Origin: Paenibacillaceae bacterium GAS479
GTDB lineage: Bacteria; Bacillota; Bacilli; Paenibacillales; Paenibacillaceae
Direction: 5' to 3'
NCBI GenBank assembly: GCA_900105225.1
Contig: LT629764.1
Location: 2,078,501 to 2,142,500 of the forward strand
DNA length: 64,000 bases
Part shown: one piece after another, positions 27,143 to 35,165 of the stretch
Position numbering within the stretch: position 1 is the stretch's first letter
Layout: each line of letters begins with the position of its first letter
Notes under the pieces: model-generated
What the model was told of the DNA's origin: nothing
The model's database searches: none
Seen by the model: the letters and a program-made list of their open reading frames with translations, nothing else
Translations under genes and position numbers: made by a program

Positions 27143-27322
27143 TTACATCCAAGCATCGATTTGAAGAAGGCGCGACTCACTTCCACTTTCCCGCTTACTC
27201 ACCACGTCGACGAACGCTCTTTGCTCCACGTCGCTAAGTCCTGCCAGTTGAAGTTGTCCACCTTGAGTGCGCAACAGAGAACCTGGATCCTTAACCATAG
27301 CCTGAATCATTTCCTTCAACAT
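27143..27322 (-). CDS. comX: ComX-type quorum-sensing pheromone precursor
   Basis: 59 residues. The start ATG at 27322 has GGAGGG seven bases upstream. The first 40 residues, beginning MLKEMIQAMVKDPGSLLRTQ, fit the ComX prepeptide pattern: a short amphipathic start, an NPE-like DPG, then GGQLQLAGLSDVEQRAF. The C-terminus is RLLQIDAWM, with a single tryptophan at position 58. In ComX family members a C-terminal Trp is prenylated by ComQ and the last 5-10 residues are released. Gene order comQ-comX-comP-comA on one strand supports the call. A -10-like TATAGT at 27372-27377 may give comX its own transcript. Trp as the penultimate residue is unusual to me. Confidence 0.87.
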   Translation of the reverse strand: MLKEMIQAMVKDPGSLLRTQGGQLQLAGLSDVEQRAFVDVVSKRESGSESRLLQIDAWM

Positions 27323-27638
27323 TGTACATCCCTCCGATTCGTGTTTAAGAGCGTTGTCATCTCTTAATTACACTATAACAAGGAGTTTGCGCGGCGAAAA
27401 CGAAAAGCATTCTAGTAGTTCCCACAAACCTCATTGCGTCCCGCTTGCGGTGTGTTGCGGGGGTGGTAGCGGGCTGCAGCCAGCTGATGCGCGGACCCGC
27501 CAACTGCATTGCCCTAGCTGCGTTATCTGCTTAAGGAGCTGGTCCAACATCACGGCTGCTCCTAGCTGCAGAATTGAACGGAACAGCGTTGACCTACCTG
27601 CGTCAACCTGCGCGCTGGCAGAGCTGATCCCGCCGCGC
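27323..27638. other. Long comQ-comX spacer, no gene accepted
   Basis: 316 bases between comQ and comX, GC-rich and stem-prone near 27440-27620 (for example GCAGCTAGGAGCAGC and nearby complements). In B. subtilis the two genes touch or overlap. No ORF here has a ribosome site; the comX promoter candidate lies at its low-coordinate end. Confidence 0.5.
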
Positions 27639-28643
27639 CTATTCAGCCAGCGCCAGCATTTCCTCCTGCCAGCCCGCGTCCAGGTTAAGCTCTCCAAGCA
27701 GATCAAGAAAGCGATAATAATGCGTCCTCATCCGGACGGAGGAGTAGAGCATAGTACCCGTCTTCTCCATGATTACTTCGAGCTCTTCACGCCGATTCAG
27801 GACATCCTCCATTGTCAGCCGTCCTTCAAAGTAGTCCAGAACCCAGCGGTCCTCGTCGGTTACCGCCTGCAGCAGAAACAGCGTGGGCAAGGTACGCTTG
27901 CGATTTAGAAAATCATTTTTGTTGTCCCAATTAGCCAGATCGCGAATATCGTTCTTGATCTGAGCCGCTATGCCGAGCTGCTCGGCGTAGCCGCGCACTT
28001 GCTCCATCCATTCACCGGTGGCGAGCATCGTGCCGATCATGCATGCGCATACGAGCAAGGCAGCCGACTTCTGGCTCACCATGTCGAGATATGCTTCTTC
28101 ATCGGGAATCTCATTGAGCAGGTCAAGCGTCTGGCCATGCACGGCGGTGAGCACCTGCATACTCAGCAACCGGGCTGCCTGCCGAGCGCGTTCCGACTCG
28201 AAGCCGCCTTCCAACAGCAGCCGCTGAGCGATCATCAACATGCCGAGCGCCAGGTTAAGCGTAATTTCCGGTGCATACCCATTCCACACGACCGACTTGT
28301 TATCCTTATCCTGCACATCATCGATCATATCGAGGCTGAGAACCATCAGCTCTACCGCAGCCGCAGCGCGATAGATCCGCTCATCCTCACCGGCGAACAT
28401 CCGGTAGTGTAGCACGGTCATTTTGCCAAAAAGCAGCGATTCCTGCAGCTTCTCCTCCAGGCAGGCCTGCGCCATCTCCTGCAACTGCGGTAGTACGAAG
28501 TATGAAGCCAGACTCTCTCTCATCTCATGTCCTAATCGCTCCGCCAACGCTGACACGGTATCCCCCCTGTTCTGATTCATATGCCTCATGTATGCCTGCC
28601 CAACCGCTGCCGCATATGAATAATGTCCTATGACATATTCCAT
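27639..28643 (-). CDS. comQ: ComQ-type isoprenyl transferase
   Basis: Trans-isoprenyl-synthase fold: first aspartate-rich motif DDVQD at residues 108-112 within LSLDMIDDVQDKDN, and a second, incomplete one, NDIRD at 231-235. The loss of the second DDxxD is a hallmark of ComQ compared with chain-elongating synthases. It should transfer a geranyl or farnesyl group to the ComX tryptophan in the cytoplasm. ATG 28643 has only a distant AAGGAAA; GTG 28556 (V-S-A-L-A) has GGGGGGA five bases away and is the better start on that ground, shortening it by 29 residues. First gene of the comQXPA unit. Confidence 0.85.
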   Translation of the reverse strand: MEYVIGHYSYAAAVGQAYMRHMNQNRGDTVSALAERLGHEMRESLASYFVLPQLQEMAQACLEEKLQESLLFGKMTVLHYRMFAGEDERIYRAAAAVELMVLSLDMIDDVQDKDNKSVVWNGYAPEITLNLALGMLMIAQRLLLEGGFESERARQAARLLSMQVLTAVHGQTLDLLNEIPDEEAYLDMVSQKSAALLVCACMIGTMLATGEWMEQVRGYAEQLGIAAQIKNDIRDLANWDNKNDFLNRKRTLPTLFLLQAVTDEDRWVLDYFEGRLTMEDVLNRREELEVIMEKTGTMLYSSVRMRTHYYRFLDLLGELNLDAGWQEEMLALAE

Positions 28644-28688
28644 GGGTCGTTAACCATTTCCTTCTATGTATGGGAGGCAGATTAGCGC

Positions 28689-28734
28689 AAAAAGACCTGC
28701 ACCGTCATCCTCGCAGGATGAAAGAACAAGTCTT
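28689..28734 (-). repeat. Tandem stem-loop 1 (terminator-like)
   Basis: Minus strand: AAGACTTG ... TCATCCT GCG AGGATGA ... CAGGTCTTTTTG. It has outer and inner stems and a T run. It is the closest of three related hairpins to comQ and the most terminator-like. Confidence 0.65.
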
Positions 28735-28735
28735 G

Positions 28736-28777
28736 AGACATTACCCCGTCATCTCTACGGGATGAACGAGAACGTCT
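28736..28777 (-). repeat. Tandem stem-loop 2
   Basis: Minus strand: AGACGTTCTCGTTCATC ... GATGACGGGGTAATGTCT folds with the same outer AGAC/GTCT and inner CATC/GATG pairs as its neighbours; no T run. Confidence 0.55.
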
Positions 28778-28786
28778 TTAGTTTTT

Positions 28787-28820
28787 AACCTCCTATCCCA
28801 CGGGATGAGGGGGAGGTCTT
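28787..28820 (-). repeat. Tandem stem-loop 3, overlapping the GntR stop
   Basis: Minus strand: ACCTCCCCCTCATCCC GT GGGATAGGAGGT. Same CATCC/GGATR core as the two others; begins within the stop codon region of the GntR gene. Confidence 0.55.
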
Positions 28821-29278
28821 CAGGCATCTTCTTTGTCGGGGATGGAAGCCAGCAGCTCTCGCAGCAGCTCTTCCATTTCCTCTGAGGCCATGCCATGCCT
28901 TATTCCAGTGCCGACAGCGCTGCGGAAAGCTTCAAAAACGAGTGCACGGGACCAGGAGCGGCGAGCGGATTGGCCTTCGTCATCAGATCGGACAAAAGTC
29001 CCAATTCCTTTTTGAATAGAGAGCAGACCTTCACGCTCAAGATCCAGATAAACTCGCCTCACTGTTATAAGACTACAATTGAGCTGCCGAGACAAATCCC
29101 GTAGAGACGGTAAGTGAAAGTCCGGCGGCAATGTACCGCTGCGAATCAGTCGGCGAAGCTGGTCACGAAGCTGCACATAAAGAGGCATCGAGGAAGTGTG
29201 CGAGATAGAGAGAGGCAACACTTCAGGAAGAGAGGGCGCCGGCCGCTCCCCCTGAGGACGATCAGCTCCGTACCGCAC
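28820..29278 (-). CDS. GntR-family regulator, YtrA type
   Basis: Winged helix PLYVQLRDQLRRLIRSGTLP, HLPSLRDLSRQLNCSLITVRRVYLDLEREGLLSIQKGIGTFV, followed by a short tail with no large effector domain; this is the YtrA subgroup, which usually controls a linked ABC exporter. The frame is open to 29380 but that would overlap the DUF4177 gene by 119 bases; GTG 29278 or a later GTG/TTG near 29223 is more likely, and none has a good ribosome site. Last gene of the DUF4177/SagB-like group. Confidence 0.78.
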   Translation of the reverse strand: MRYGADRPQGERPAPSLPEVLPLSISHTSSMPLYVQLRDQLRRLIRSGTLPPDFHLPSLRDLSRQLNCSLITVRRVYLDLEREGLLSIQKGIGTFVRSDDEGQSARRSWSRALVFEAFRSAVGTGIRHGMASEEMEELLRELLASIPDKEDA

Positions 29279-29459
29279 GTTCAAAAATGAGTTCGAACCA
29301 AGTTGCAGTGCCGTAGCCATGCGTACCAGGTGCAAAAATCTGGAATAATCTCCAGTCCTCTCCGGCATGCTCGCGGACAATTTCCCGGTAGTCTTGCTTC
29401 GGTTTGCTCTCGAAAACGCCCTTCAGTTCGACTTTGACGAATTTATATTCATACCTCAT
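29262..29459 (-). CDS. DUF4177 domain protein
   Basis: 65 residues starting RYEYKFVKVELKGVF and ending GTATWFELIFER, the pattern of the small DUF4177 fold. Function unknown. Its ATG overlaps the preceding stop by four bases (ATGA), so it is coupled to the SagB-like gene. Confidence 0.8.
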   Translation of the reverse strand: MRYEYKFVKVELKGVFESKPKQDYREIVREHAGEDWRLFQIFAPGTHGYGTATWFELIFERAVRS

Positions 29460-30259
29460 CTCAATTCAGCCTCCTTATGCATCATCAGGCAGGAAAGCAC
29501 AACTTCATAATGGCCATCCAAGCCGAGCAGCTCATGCACTCGGTTATCGTAGAAGCCAAGCACCGACTGCAGGCTGCAGCCCGTTCCCGGCGCGCAGGCG
29601 GCCAGCCGCTCCGTAAGGCGTCCGCCCTCCAGCAAGCTCAGCCGATAACCACGCTCTCCGAACAGTTGCAGCGTACGGCGCAGATTGGCGGCGATGAACA
29701 CCGCTCCCTCCAATGGCGCAGGAGCAATGGAGGGGTCGAACAGCGTTGAACTGCGCTCCTCCGCTATGGAACCGAGCGATTGCAGACAATCTCCATGCGG
29801 GTGAAAATATAGCAGCTCCAAGCCGCCAGTCGCCTGACTGCGCGAAAGCATATACAGCTCCGGCGAATCTAGCGCCGCTCCTCCCAGCTCCTCCAGCGCC
29901 CCGAAGTCCGCAAACGGTTGCGACTCGGGCTGCGTTTCCCGTAGACGGCCCAGCAGTTTCTTCACTGCCGGATGAGCGCTCAGCCCGCTCGCTTGGCTCA
30001 GCTCCCGGGCTGCCGGACCGAAAAGCTCCGGCTCCTCGGCTCCTCCGTTCGGGAGCTTATAGCGCGGCACGGCATAATAGCTCTTGGCAGGTGTTACTGG
30101 CGCGCTCATTTGCGCGAACAGTTTGCGAAGCATTTTCATCCGGGAACGGGTCAGAACGTCTAACTGAGGATAATGGCTTGAATTGAGGTGGTACGTAAGC
30201 GATAGCCGATCCTCCTCGGCATGGACATCAGCACGCCAATCAATAAACTTGGATTGCAT
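29456..30259 (-). CDS. SagB/nitroreductase-like protein, partial match
   Basis: 267 residues. The C-terminal half follows the SagB/McbC flavin oxidoreductase pattern: GGLELLYFHPHGDCLQSLG, then AVFIAANLRRTLQLFGERGYRLSLLEGGRLTERLA, GCSLQSVLGFYDNRVHELLGLDGHYEVVLS. The N-terminal half (SHYPQLDVLTRSRMK, SYYAVPRYKLP) is only weakly similar. SagB enzymes oxidise azolines in thiazole/oxazole-modified peptides, but stand-alone homologues exist. No cyclodehydratase or precursor peptide gene is seen, so the function is open. ATGA overlap with the DUF4177 gene. Confidence 0.65.
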   Translation of the reverse strand: MQSKFIDWRADVHAEEDRLSLTYHLNSSHYPQLDVLTRSRMKMLRKLFAQMSAPVTPAKSYYAVPRYKLPNGGAEEPELFGPAARELSQASGLSAHPAVKKLLGRLRETQPESQPFADFGALEELGGAALDSPELYMLSRSQATGGLELLYFHPHGDCLQSLGSIAEERSSTLFDPSIAPAPLEGAVFIAANLRRTLQLFGERGYRLSLLEGGRLTERLAACAPGTGCSLQSVLGFYDNRVHELLGLDGHYEVVLSCLMMHKEAELR

Positions 30260-30407
30260 GGAATCACGTCCTTAAGGGATGGATTTCCGACCGCTTGGGC
30301 CGGTTCAACCTGTTGACTGACTTTAAGGAAAAGGATGCGGACTAAGGTGGAGAGAGGCAGCCGATTCCCAGCTACTTGCGAATGTCTATGGCCATTTTCA
30401 CTGCCCC

Positions 30408-31643
30408 TTACTGCGATCTGAGAGCTTTGTAGATCAACCTTGGACTCGGCTTCTGTCCATAGAGCAGTACGCCAACCTTGTAAATCTTAGCGGACATCCA
30501 GCAAGCTAGGCCGCTTGAGGCGAACAGAATCAGCATCGGCACTAAAATTTCCAGACCTGACGGATCGGTTATTCCTATTCTCACGATCATGGCAAATGGC
30601 GTCACGAAGGGAATGTAGGAACCGGAAACAGCGAGCGTGCCTTCGGGATCACCCATCGAAATCAATGCGGTCATGAAGCCTCCCATCATTAAGACAGCGA
30701 GCGGCATTGTCACCTGGTTGACCTCTTCACTGCGACTGACAAGCGAGCCTGCCGCTGCGAACAACGCCGCATAGAAGAAGTAGCCAAGGACGAAAAACAG
30801 CACTACTAGAGCAATCGTTTTGCCGTCCAGAATGGAGAAATCAACCGTGAAGCCGAACAGATCCAAAGCGGCGCTTGAGCCCGAAGCAAGCAGCATGGCG
30901 TAACCGGCGCCGATGATGATCAGGAATTGCAGCAACCCAGCGAGGCCGACGCCGAGCACCTTGCCGAACAACAACTGCTCCGGCTTCACCTTGGTGATAA
31001 GGATCTCTTTGACACGAGAGCTCTTTTCGACGGATACGGACACCGCCACATTGCCTCCGAAAAGATAGATGAGAAAATAGAGCAGCATCGTGATCATATA
31101 GATCGGCAGGTACATCTCCACATAAGACTTGCTGCCTTCTTTAAGCTCCTGCACCTCTACTTGTACAGCAGCGGTCAGGCGATCCTTCTGGGCTGGATCG
31201 AGGACAAGCTTGCTCATCTCGGCATTCGTGTAGAGACTCTGCACATAGCCGTTCAGTTGATTGGAGTAATCGGCATCATCCAGCTTGTTGACTGTGAGGG
31301 ATAACACTGGTTTGCCGGCTTTTTCTTCAAGCGTCGCCAGTCCAAGCCATTGCTCTTCCTTTGCCAGCTGCTCGCGAGCCGCCGGAGCCTCCTCTGCGGA
31401 AATCAGCCTCCAGTCATAAGACGGGGAAACGCTCTGCCTCAAGCCCTCTGGAGTAATAGCCAGCTCCGTTTGGTTCACGACTGCAATCTTTCCTTCCACC
31501 GACTGACCGTCCGACTGCAGGTACTTCGGTAGGAAAATCAGACCTGCCAGCAGCACAACCATGACATAGGTCATCAGCTTGAACGCCTTGGAGCGCAAAC
31601 GTTCCATGAAAGAATAGCGGAATACGAGGCCGAACTGCTTCAT
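30408..31643 (-). CDS. ABC-2 type exporter permease (NatB/YhaP-like)
   Basis: One N-terminal membrane helix (LMTYVMVVLLAGLIFLP), a large outside loop of about 130 residues, then a cluster of five helices (IYMITMLLYFLIYLFGG, ALVVLFFVLGYFFYAALFA, VTMPLAVLMMGGFMTAL) with the conserved SVSVEKSSRVKEILITKVKPEQLLFGK. This is the NatB layout (Na+ or drug export). Overlaps the ATPase gene by ATGA. Confidence 0.9.
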   Translation of the reverse strand: MKQFGLVFRYSFMERLRSKAFKLMTYVMVVLLAGLIFLPKYLQSDGQSVEGKIAVVNQTELAITPEGLRQSVSPSYDWRLISAEEAPAAREQLAKEEQWLGLATLEEKAGKPVLSLTVNKLDDADYSNQLNGYVQSLYTNAEMSKLVLDPAQKDRLTAAVQVEVQELKEGSKSYVEMYLPIYMITMLLYFLIYLFGGNVAVSVSVEKSSRVKEILITKVKPEQLLFGKVLGVGLAGLLQFLIIIGAGYAMLLASGSSAALDLFGFTVDFSILDGKTIALVVLFFVLGYFFYAALFAAAGSLVSRSEEVNQVTMPLAVLMMGGFMTALISMGDPEGTLAVSGSYIPFVTPFAMIVRIGITDPSGLEILVPMLILFASSGLACWMSAKIYKVGVLLYGQKPSPRLIYKALRSQ

Positions 31644-32536
31644 GATACTTCCCCAACCTTTTCAACGAAGATTTCGTGGAGCGTCGGCTCCTTGATCTCG
31701 AACTTCAGCAAGCGAACGCCGACCTCATTCATCGATTGCAGCAAACGATGAGCTTGCTCTTCGCTGTCTACCTTGACCTGCCACTCTTGAGCGGAGGCTT
31801 CTACCGGCTGCATGCCGAAGGCAGTCAAATGCGGAGTCAAATCCTGCTCACTGCGCAGCAGCAGATTCGAGCGGCCATAGGCGCGTTTGATTTCGAGCAG
31901 ACTGCCGGAAACCATCATTTGTCCTCTCTTCAGAATGCAGATCTGGTCGCAGAATCGCTCCACCTGACCCATCTGATGGCTGGAAAAAATCATCGTTTTG
32001 CCCAGTCCCAGCTGGTCCTGGACGATGGAGGCAAGCATATCGGAGTTGATGGGGTCCAGCCCACTGAATGGCTCGTCGAGAATAACTAACTCCGGATCGT
32101 GGATGAGTGCTGAAATGATCTGCACCTTCTGCTGGTTGCCTTTGGACAGCTGCTCAACGCGCTTGTTCTCGTGCTCGGCGATGCCAAGGCGCTCCAGCCA
32201 AGCCTTCATCGATCTGACCGCCACTTGCCGCGTCATTCCTTCCAGTCTGGCGAAGTAAACGAGTTGCTCACTCACTTTCTCCTTTGGATACAGACCTCGC
32301 TCCTCCGGCAAATAGCCAATGCTAGGCCGATTCTCGGTAATCGGACGGCCATTCCATGTCACTGCGCCGGAGTCATAATTGACCAGTCCGAGAATCGAGC
32401 GGATCGTCGTCGTTTTGCCCGCTCCGTTACCTCCCAGCAAGCCGAACGCTCTGCCGGTGCCCGCCTTCAGTGAGATACCGTGAAGCACCGTGTTGCCCCC
32501 GTATCGCTTGATCAAATGTTTGACTTCCAACCCCAT
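31640..32536 (-). CDS. ABC exporter ATPase (NatA-like)
   Basis: Walker A GGNGAGKTT, Q-loop region YLPEERGLYP, signature LSKGNQQK, Walker B LVILDEPFSGLD, H-loop SSHQM, and a C-terminal region ending EPTLHEIFVEKVGE. The start ATG 32536 follows AAGGTGGG by nine bases. Partner of the permease at 30408-31643; substrate unknown. The adjoining YtrA-type regulator and SagB-like genes downstream suggest, but do not show, that a modified peptide is exported. Confidence 0.93.
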   Translation of the reverse strand: MGLEVKHLIKRYGGNTVLHGISLKAGTGRAFGLLGGNGAGKTTTIRSILGLVNYDSGAVTWNGRPITENRPSIGYLPEERGLYPKEKVSEQLVYFARLEGMTRQVAVRSMKAWLERLGIAEHENKRVEQLSKGNQQKVQIISALIHDPELVILDEPFSGLDPINSDMLASIVQDQLGLGKTMIFSSHQMGQVERFCDQICILKRGQMMVSGSLLEIKRAYGRSNLLLRSEQDLTPHLTAFGMQPVEASAQEWQVKVDSEEQAHRLLQSMNEVGVRLLKFEIKEPTLHEIFVEKVGEVS

Positions 32537-32796
32537 TTTGTATCCCACCTTGTCTGTAATATAGGCCAAGGCTGTTTAAGCCGGCTTTGCGTCTTTACAA
32601 TGAACTAATCATAAGTGACTTTTTTCCATTCCACACCGAAAACCATGCTTCGTTTTCCCACAAACCGATTGCGGAAATAGACCGCAATATCTGCTCAAAA
32701 CCGCATCTTTATAAAATTTCGGAATCATTGCGGCCCTTCACTTCAGGGGCGATTTTGTCCGCTATGCCCCGCAAGCAGGCTTGCGGTATGTCCAGA
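32537..32796. other. Intergenic region, no gene seen
   Basis: 260 bases upstream of the NatA-like gene containing inverted GCAAGC/GCTTGC-like segments near 32770. It should carry the exporter promoter. Confidence 0.35.
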
Positions 32797-32827
32797 TAAA
32801 AAAAGCCACCTCCAATAGGAGATGGCT
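32797..32827 (-). terminator. Intrinsic terminator after the DUF5808 gene
   Basis: Minus strand AGCCATCTCC TATT GGAGGTGGCT then TTTTTT. Confidence 0.85.
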
Positions 32828-32885
32828 GAAGCTGAGACTCACTAATTCCATTTTTTGCACCCGCAGAAATTCATCGCAACTTAAC

Positions 32886-34289
32886 TTAAGTTTCACCTGT
32901 CCCAATCCCGCTTCCAGTTAACTGTCGGAACAGTTGCTCTGTGCCCATGCGATCCTTCTCATTAAAGAACACGAATGAATCCTTGAGCTTCATGCGGATA
33001 TAAGGCGGGTTATTCTTGTATACATACAGGTTGGACTTACCGAGGCCCTCCAGGTTGAATCTTCCGCGCAGCACCTTATCCGTCGCCTCCCCGACCCGCT
33101 TGGAGCCGCGGGGGATGTCGTTCACAAGCGTAAGCTCCTGCACGTCTCCAGCATTAAAGCTCATGGAATACATGGGGTAAGAAATATGAACCCGACGCTT
33201 TTCCGCAATCTCCATTGACGGCGACACAAGCTCGGAGATTAGCAACATCGTGCAAACAAACAGCATTGCCGCCCCTGCCAAACCCAGAATACCTCTGAAA
33301 AGTATCTTCCCAACCGTTGTCCCTGTATTAAAAGTCTCCCCGATTCCAATCCGCTTGGGAACCATAACCCTGCTGTCATGAGGATTATGGTAGGTAAAGC
33401 CGTTCGCCCAATATTCGTCGTCATCGCTGTAAACAGCCTCACCATCAGGGGCCAGAATATCTTCTTCCAGCTTGCGAATACCGCGGTAAGTCCAATAAAT
33501 CACCAAGATCGGCACAAGCGCGAACGCCGACGCGGCATACAACCAGATCATTTGCAGCCCTGCGTTGCTGCTTCTGAAAGCAAACAGGAGGAGCAGCACA
33601 TGCCCATTCTCCAAAATTGCCAGCAGCAAAAACAATCGTGACAGACTGCACCGCCGCGTCTGATTCAGCAGCACATTAACCTCGCTGTCGGTACTGTACA
33701 CCTGGGCCTTCATGCGCCGATGAATCAGCGTTATTCCCAGCATGACCAAAGCCAGAGTTATGCCCATAGCGGCCAGAGGCAAGAAATCGCTGCCACGATT
33801 CCCCTCCATCAGCATAAGAACCGCTCCCATACAGATTGGGATCAGGAACAGCCAGGGCGAAAGCGACCGCGCGTTCTTCTGTCTGGCTGCCCGGAGATCC
33901 ACTTTCAGCATTCGTTTGCGAGGTCCGACGAACCAATCCTCCCTTCGCTTGAGCTCCAAAGTTCTGTGGAAGGCTCTCTGGAAGGGGCGCACTATGATAA
34001 AAATGAATCCGGCCATCCATACTATAAAGTAAACAATCTGAAATCCTATCCAGGGAAAAAGCAGGACATACGGGAGCAAAGCAGCAGCCGTCCAAAGCGT
34101 AACCTGGCGCATCTCCTTGCGGAAGCGCTCCTGTACGGACTTGATCTCCGGATGACCAATCGCTTCTGGCGGCAGCTTGATTGCGAACAGCATGCCGCTG
34201 CGATAGTTGGCTTGAGGGGTATAGGTGAGCAGCACAGTCAAATAAAGAATGAGGACAACAACAGCAAGCACGATATGAAGTCCGATCAT
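32886..34289 (-). CDS. Polytopic membrane protein with DUF5808-like segment
   Basis: 467 residues with about eight hydrophobic helices. A central motif DDDEYWANGFTYHNPHDSRVMVPKRIGIGETFNTG is the DUF5808 signature, and the C-terminus (VHISYPMYSMSFNAGDVQELTLVNDIPRGSKRVG...RMGTEQLFRQL) looks like a bacterial PH domain. Such proteins commonly sit behind a YtrA-type GntR gene, as here (ATGA overlap at 34286-34289). Function unknown. Confidence 0.78.
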   Translation of the reverse strand: MIGLHIVLAVVVLILYLTVLLTYTPQANYRSGMLFAIKLPPEAIGHPEIKSVQERFRKEMRQVTLWTAAALLPYVLLFPWIGFQIVYFIVWMAGFIFIIVRPFQRAFHRTLELKRREDWFVGPRKRMLKVDLRAARQKNARSLSPWLFLIPICMGAVLMLMEGNRGSDFLPLAAMGITLALVMLGITLIHRRMKAQVYSTDSEVNVLLNQTRRCSLSRLFLLLAILENGHVLLLLFAFRSSNAGLQMIWLYAASAFALVPILVIYWTYRGIRKLEEDILAPDGEAVYSDDDEYWANGFTYHNPHDSRVMVPKRIGIGETFNTGTTVGKILFRGILGLAGAAMLFVCTMLLISELVSPSMEIAEKRRVHISYPMYSMSFNAGDVQELTLVNDIPRGSKRVGEATDKVLRGRFNLEGLGKSNLYVYKNNPPYIRMKLKDSFVFFNEKDRMGTEQLFRQLTGSGIGTGET

Positions 34290-34693
34290 CGCAAGACTCC
34301 TTTCTCGAATCCCCCGGTCATTTGGGCAAAAATTCTTCCGCAGGCTTCTTGGAAGCCATCCTCATCCATGCCATGAATGGAGGCTTCAGCAATGAGCAGT
34401 TGCAGTTCCTGTTCCAGTCTGGGCGGCAGTTCTTTGCGCTCTTGAGATGATGCTAGCTGCGGCTTGACCTTGGCGCCATGCCGCCTATCGATGGCGATGA
34501 AACCCTCTTGTTTCATCAGAGCGTACGCTTTATTGACCGTCATCGGATTCATACTAAGCTCCTCCGCCAGCTGACGCACCGTGGGCAGCTTCTCCCCAGG
34601 CTCCAACTGACCTGTGGCGATGCCGAGCACGATCTGGTTGCGCAACTGTTCGTAGAACGGAGTGCTGCTATCGGGATCTAGTGTAATGATCAT
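34286..34693 (-). CDS. GntR-family regulator, YtrA type
   Basis: 135 residues: PFYEQLRNQIVLGIATGQLEP, KLPTVRQLAEELSMNPMTVNKAYALMKQEGFIAIDRRHGAKV and a short helical tail. ATG behind AAGGAG. Controls its own two-gene operon through the palindrome upstream, by analogy with YtrA. Confidence 0.92.
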   Translation of the reverse strand: MIITLDPDSSTPFYEQLRNQIVLGIATGQLEPGEKLPTVRQLAEELSMNPMTVNKAYALMKQEGFIAIDRRHGAKVKPQLASSQERKELPPRLEQELQLLIAEASIHGMDEDGFQEACGRIFAQMTGGFEKGVLR

Positions 34694-34717
34694 GGCTTTA
34701 ACTCCTTACAACCATTT

Positions 34718-34749
34718 AAGTATTACTATATATAATACATATAATACTT
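34718..34749 (-). promoter_or_regulatory. Probable operator and promoter of the GntR/DUF5808 operon
   Basis: AAGTATTA at 34718-34725 and TAATACTT at 34742-34749 form an inverted repeat around an A+T core that holds a nested GTATTA ... TAATAC pair (34720-34738) and TATAAT-like hexamers. It fits a YtrA-subgroup operator over the -10 element. Confidence 0.6.
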
Positions 34750-34776
34750 CCAGAGATTGGATTTGTCTATATAACG

Positions 34777-34810
34777 AAAAAAAGCCACCGGCCTCCACTT
34801 GGCCAGCGAC
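34777..34810 (-). terminator. Intrinsic terminator of the MerR-SMR operon
   Basis: Minus strand GTCGCTGGCC ... GGCCGGTGGC followed by TTTTTTT. Confidence 0.85.
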
Positions 34811-34850
34811 TTAATATAAAATTTCCTTCTTCTGCAATCGCCATGCTCAG

Positions 34851-35165
34851 CTAGGAAGTCAGCTTCAACCCCACCACAGCAAAAATAACACCCACAATGC
34901 ATGCGACCCTAACTAAGTTTTTTGGCTCCTTGAAAAAAATCATGCCCACAACGGTGGCTCCTACCGCTCCAATTCCTGTCCATACGGCGTATGCCGTTGC
35001 CAAAGGGATCGTTTCCATAGCCCGCACAAGCAGTTGAAAACTAATGACAAATCCGCCGATCAGGATCAGGTTATTCGTCCAGTTGTTGTTCTGAGCTACC
35101 CTTTTGATGCCGATAACGCCTACGATTTCCAACAACCCCGCCAAAATAAGCAGCCACCAATTCAT
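34851..35165 (-). CDS. SMR family efflux subunit
   Basis: 104 residues, four membrane helices, conserved membrane Glu near the start (WWLLILAGLLEIVGVIGIK), and GxxTAYAVWTGIGAVG in ATAYAVWTGIGAVGATVVG. Small multidrug resistance pump half. Overlaps the second SMR gene by four bases, implying an obligate heterodimer like YkkCD. Confidence 0.92.
   Translation of the reverse strand: MNWWLLILAGLLEIVGVIGIKRVAQNNNWTNNLILIGGFVISFQLLVRAMETIPLATAYAVWTGIGAVGATVVGMIFFKEPKNLVRVACIVGVIFAVVGLKLTS

Noticed and set aside
27431-27706. A 91-codon ORF overlapping the comQ end and the comQ-comX gap
   Set aside because: Mostly a shadow of comQ in another frame; composition is Arg/Ser/Gln-rich and there is no ribosome site. 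It does not resemble a second ComX.
29279-29380. Upstream extension of the GntR gene
   Set aside because: It would overlap the DUF4177 gene by 119 bases in another frame; the GntR fold does not need it.
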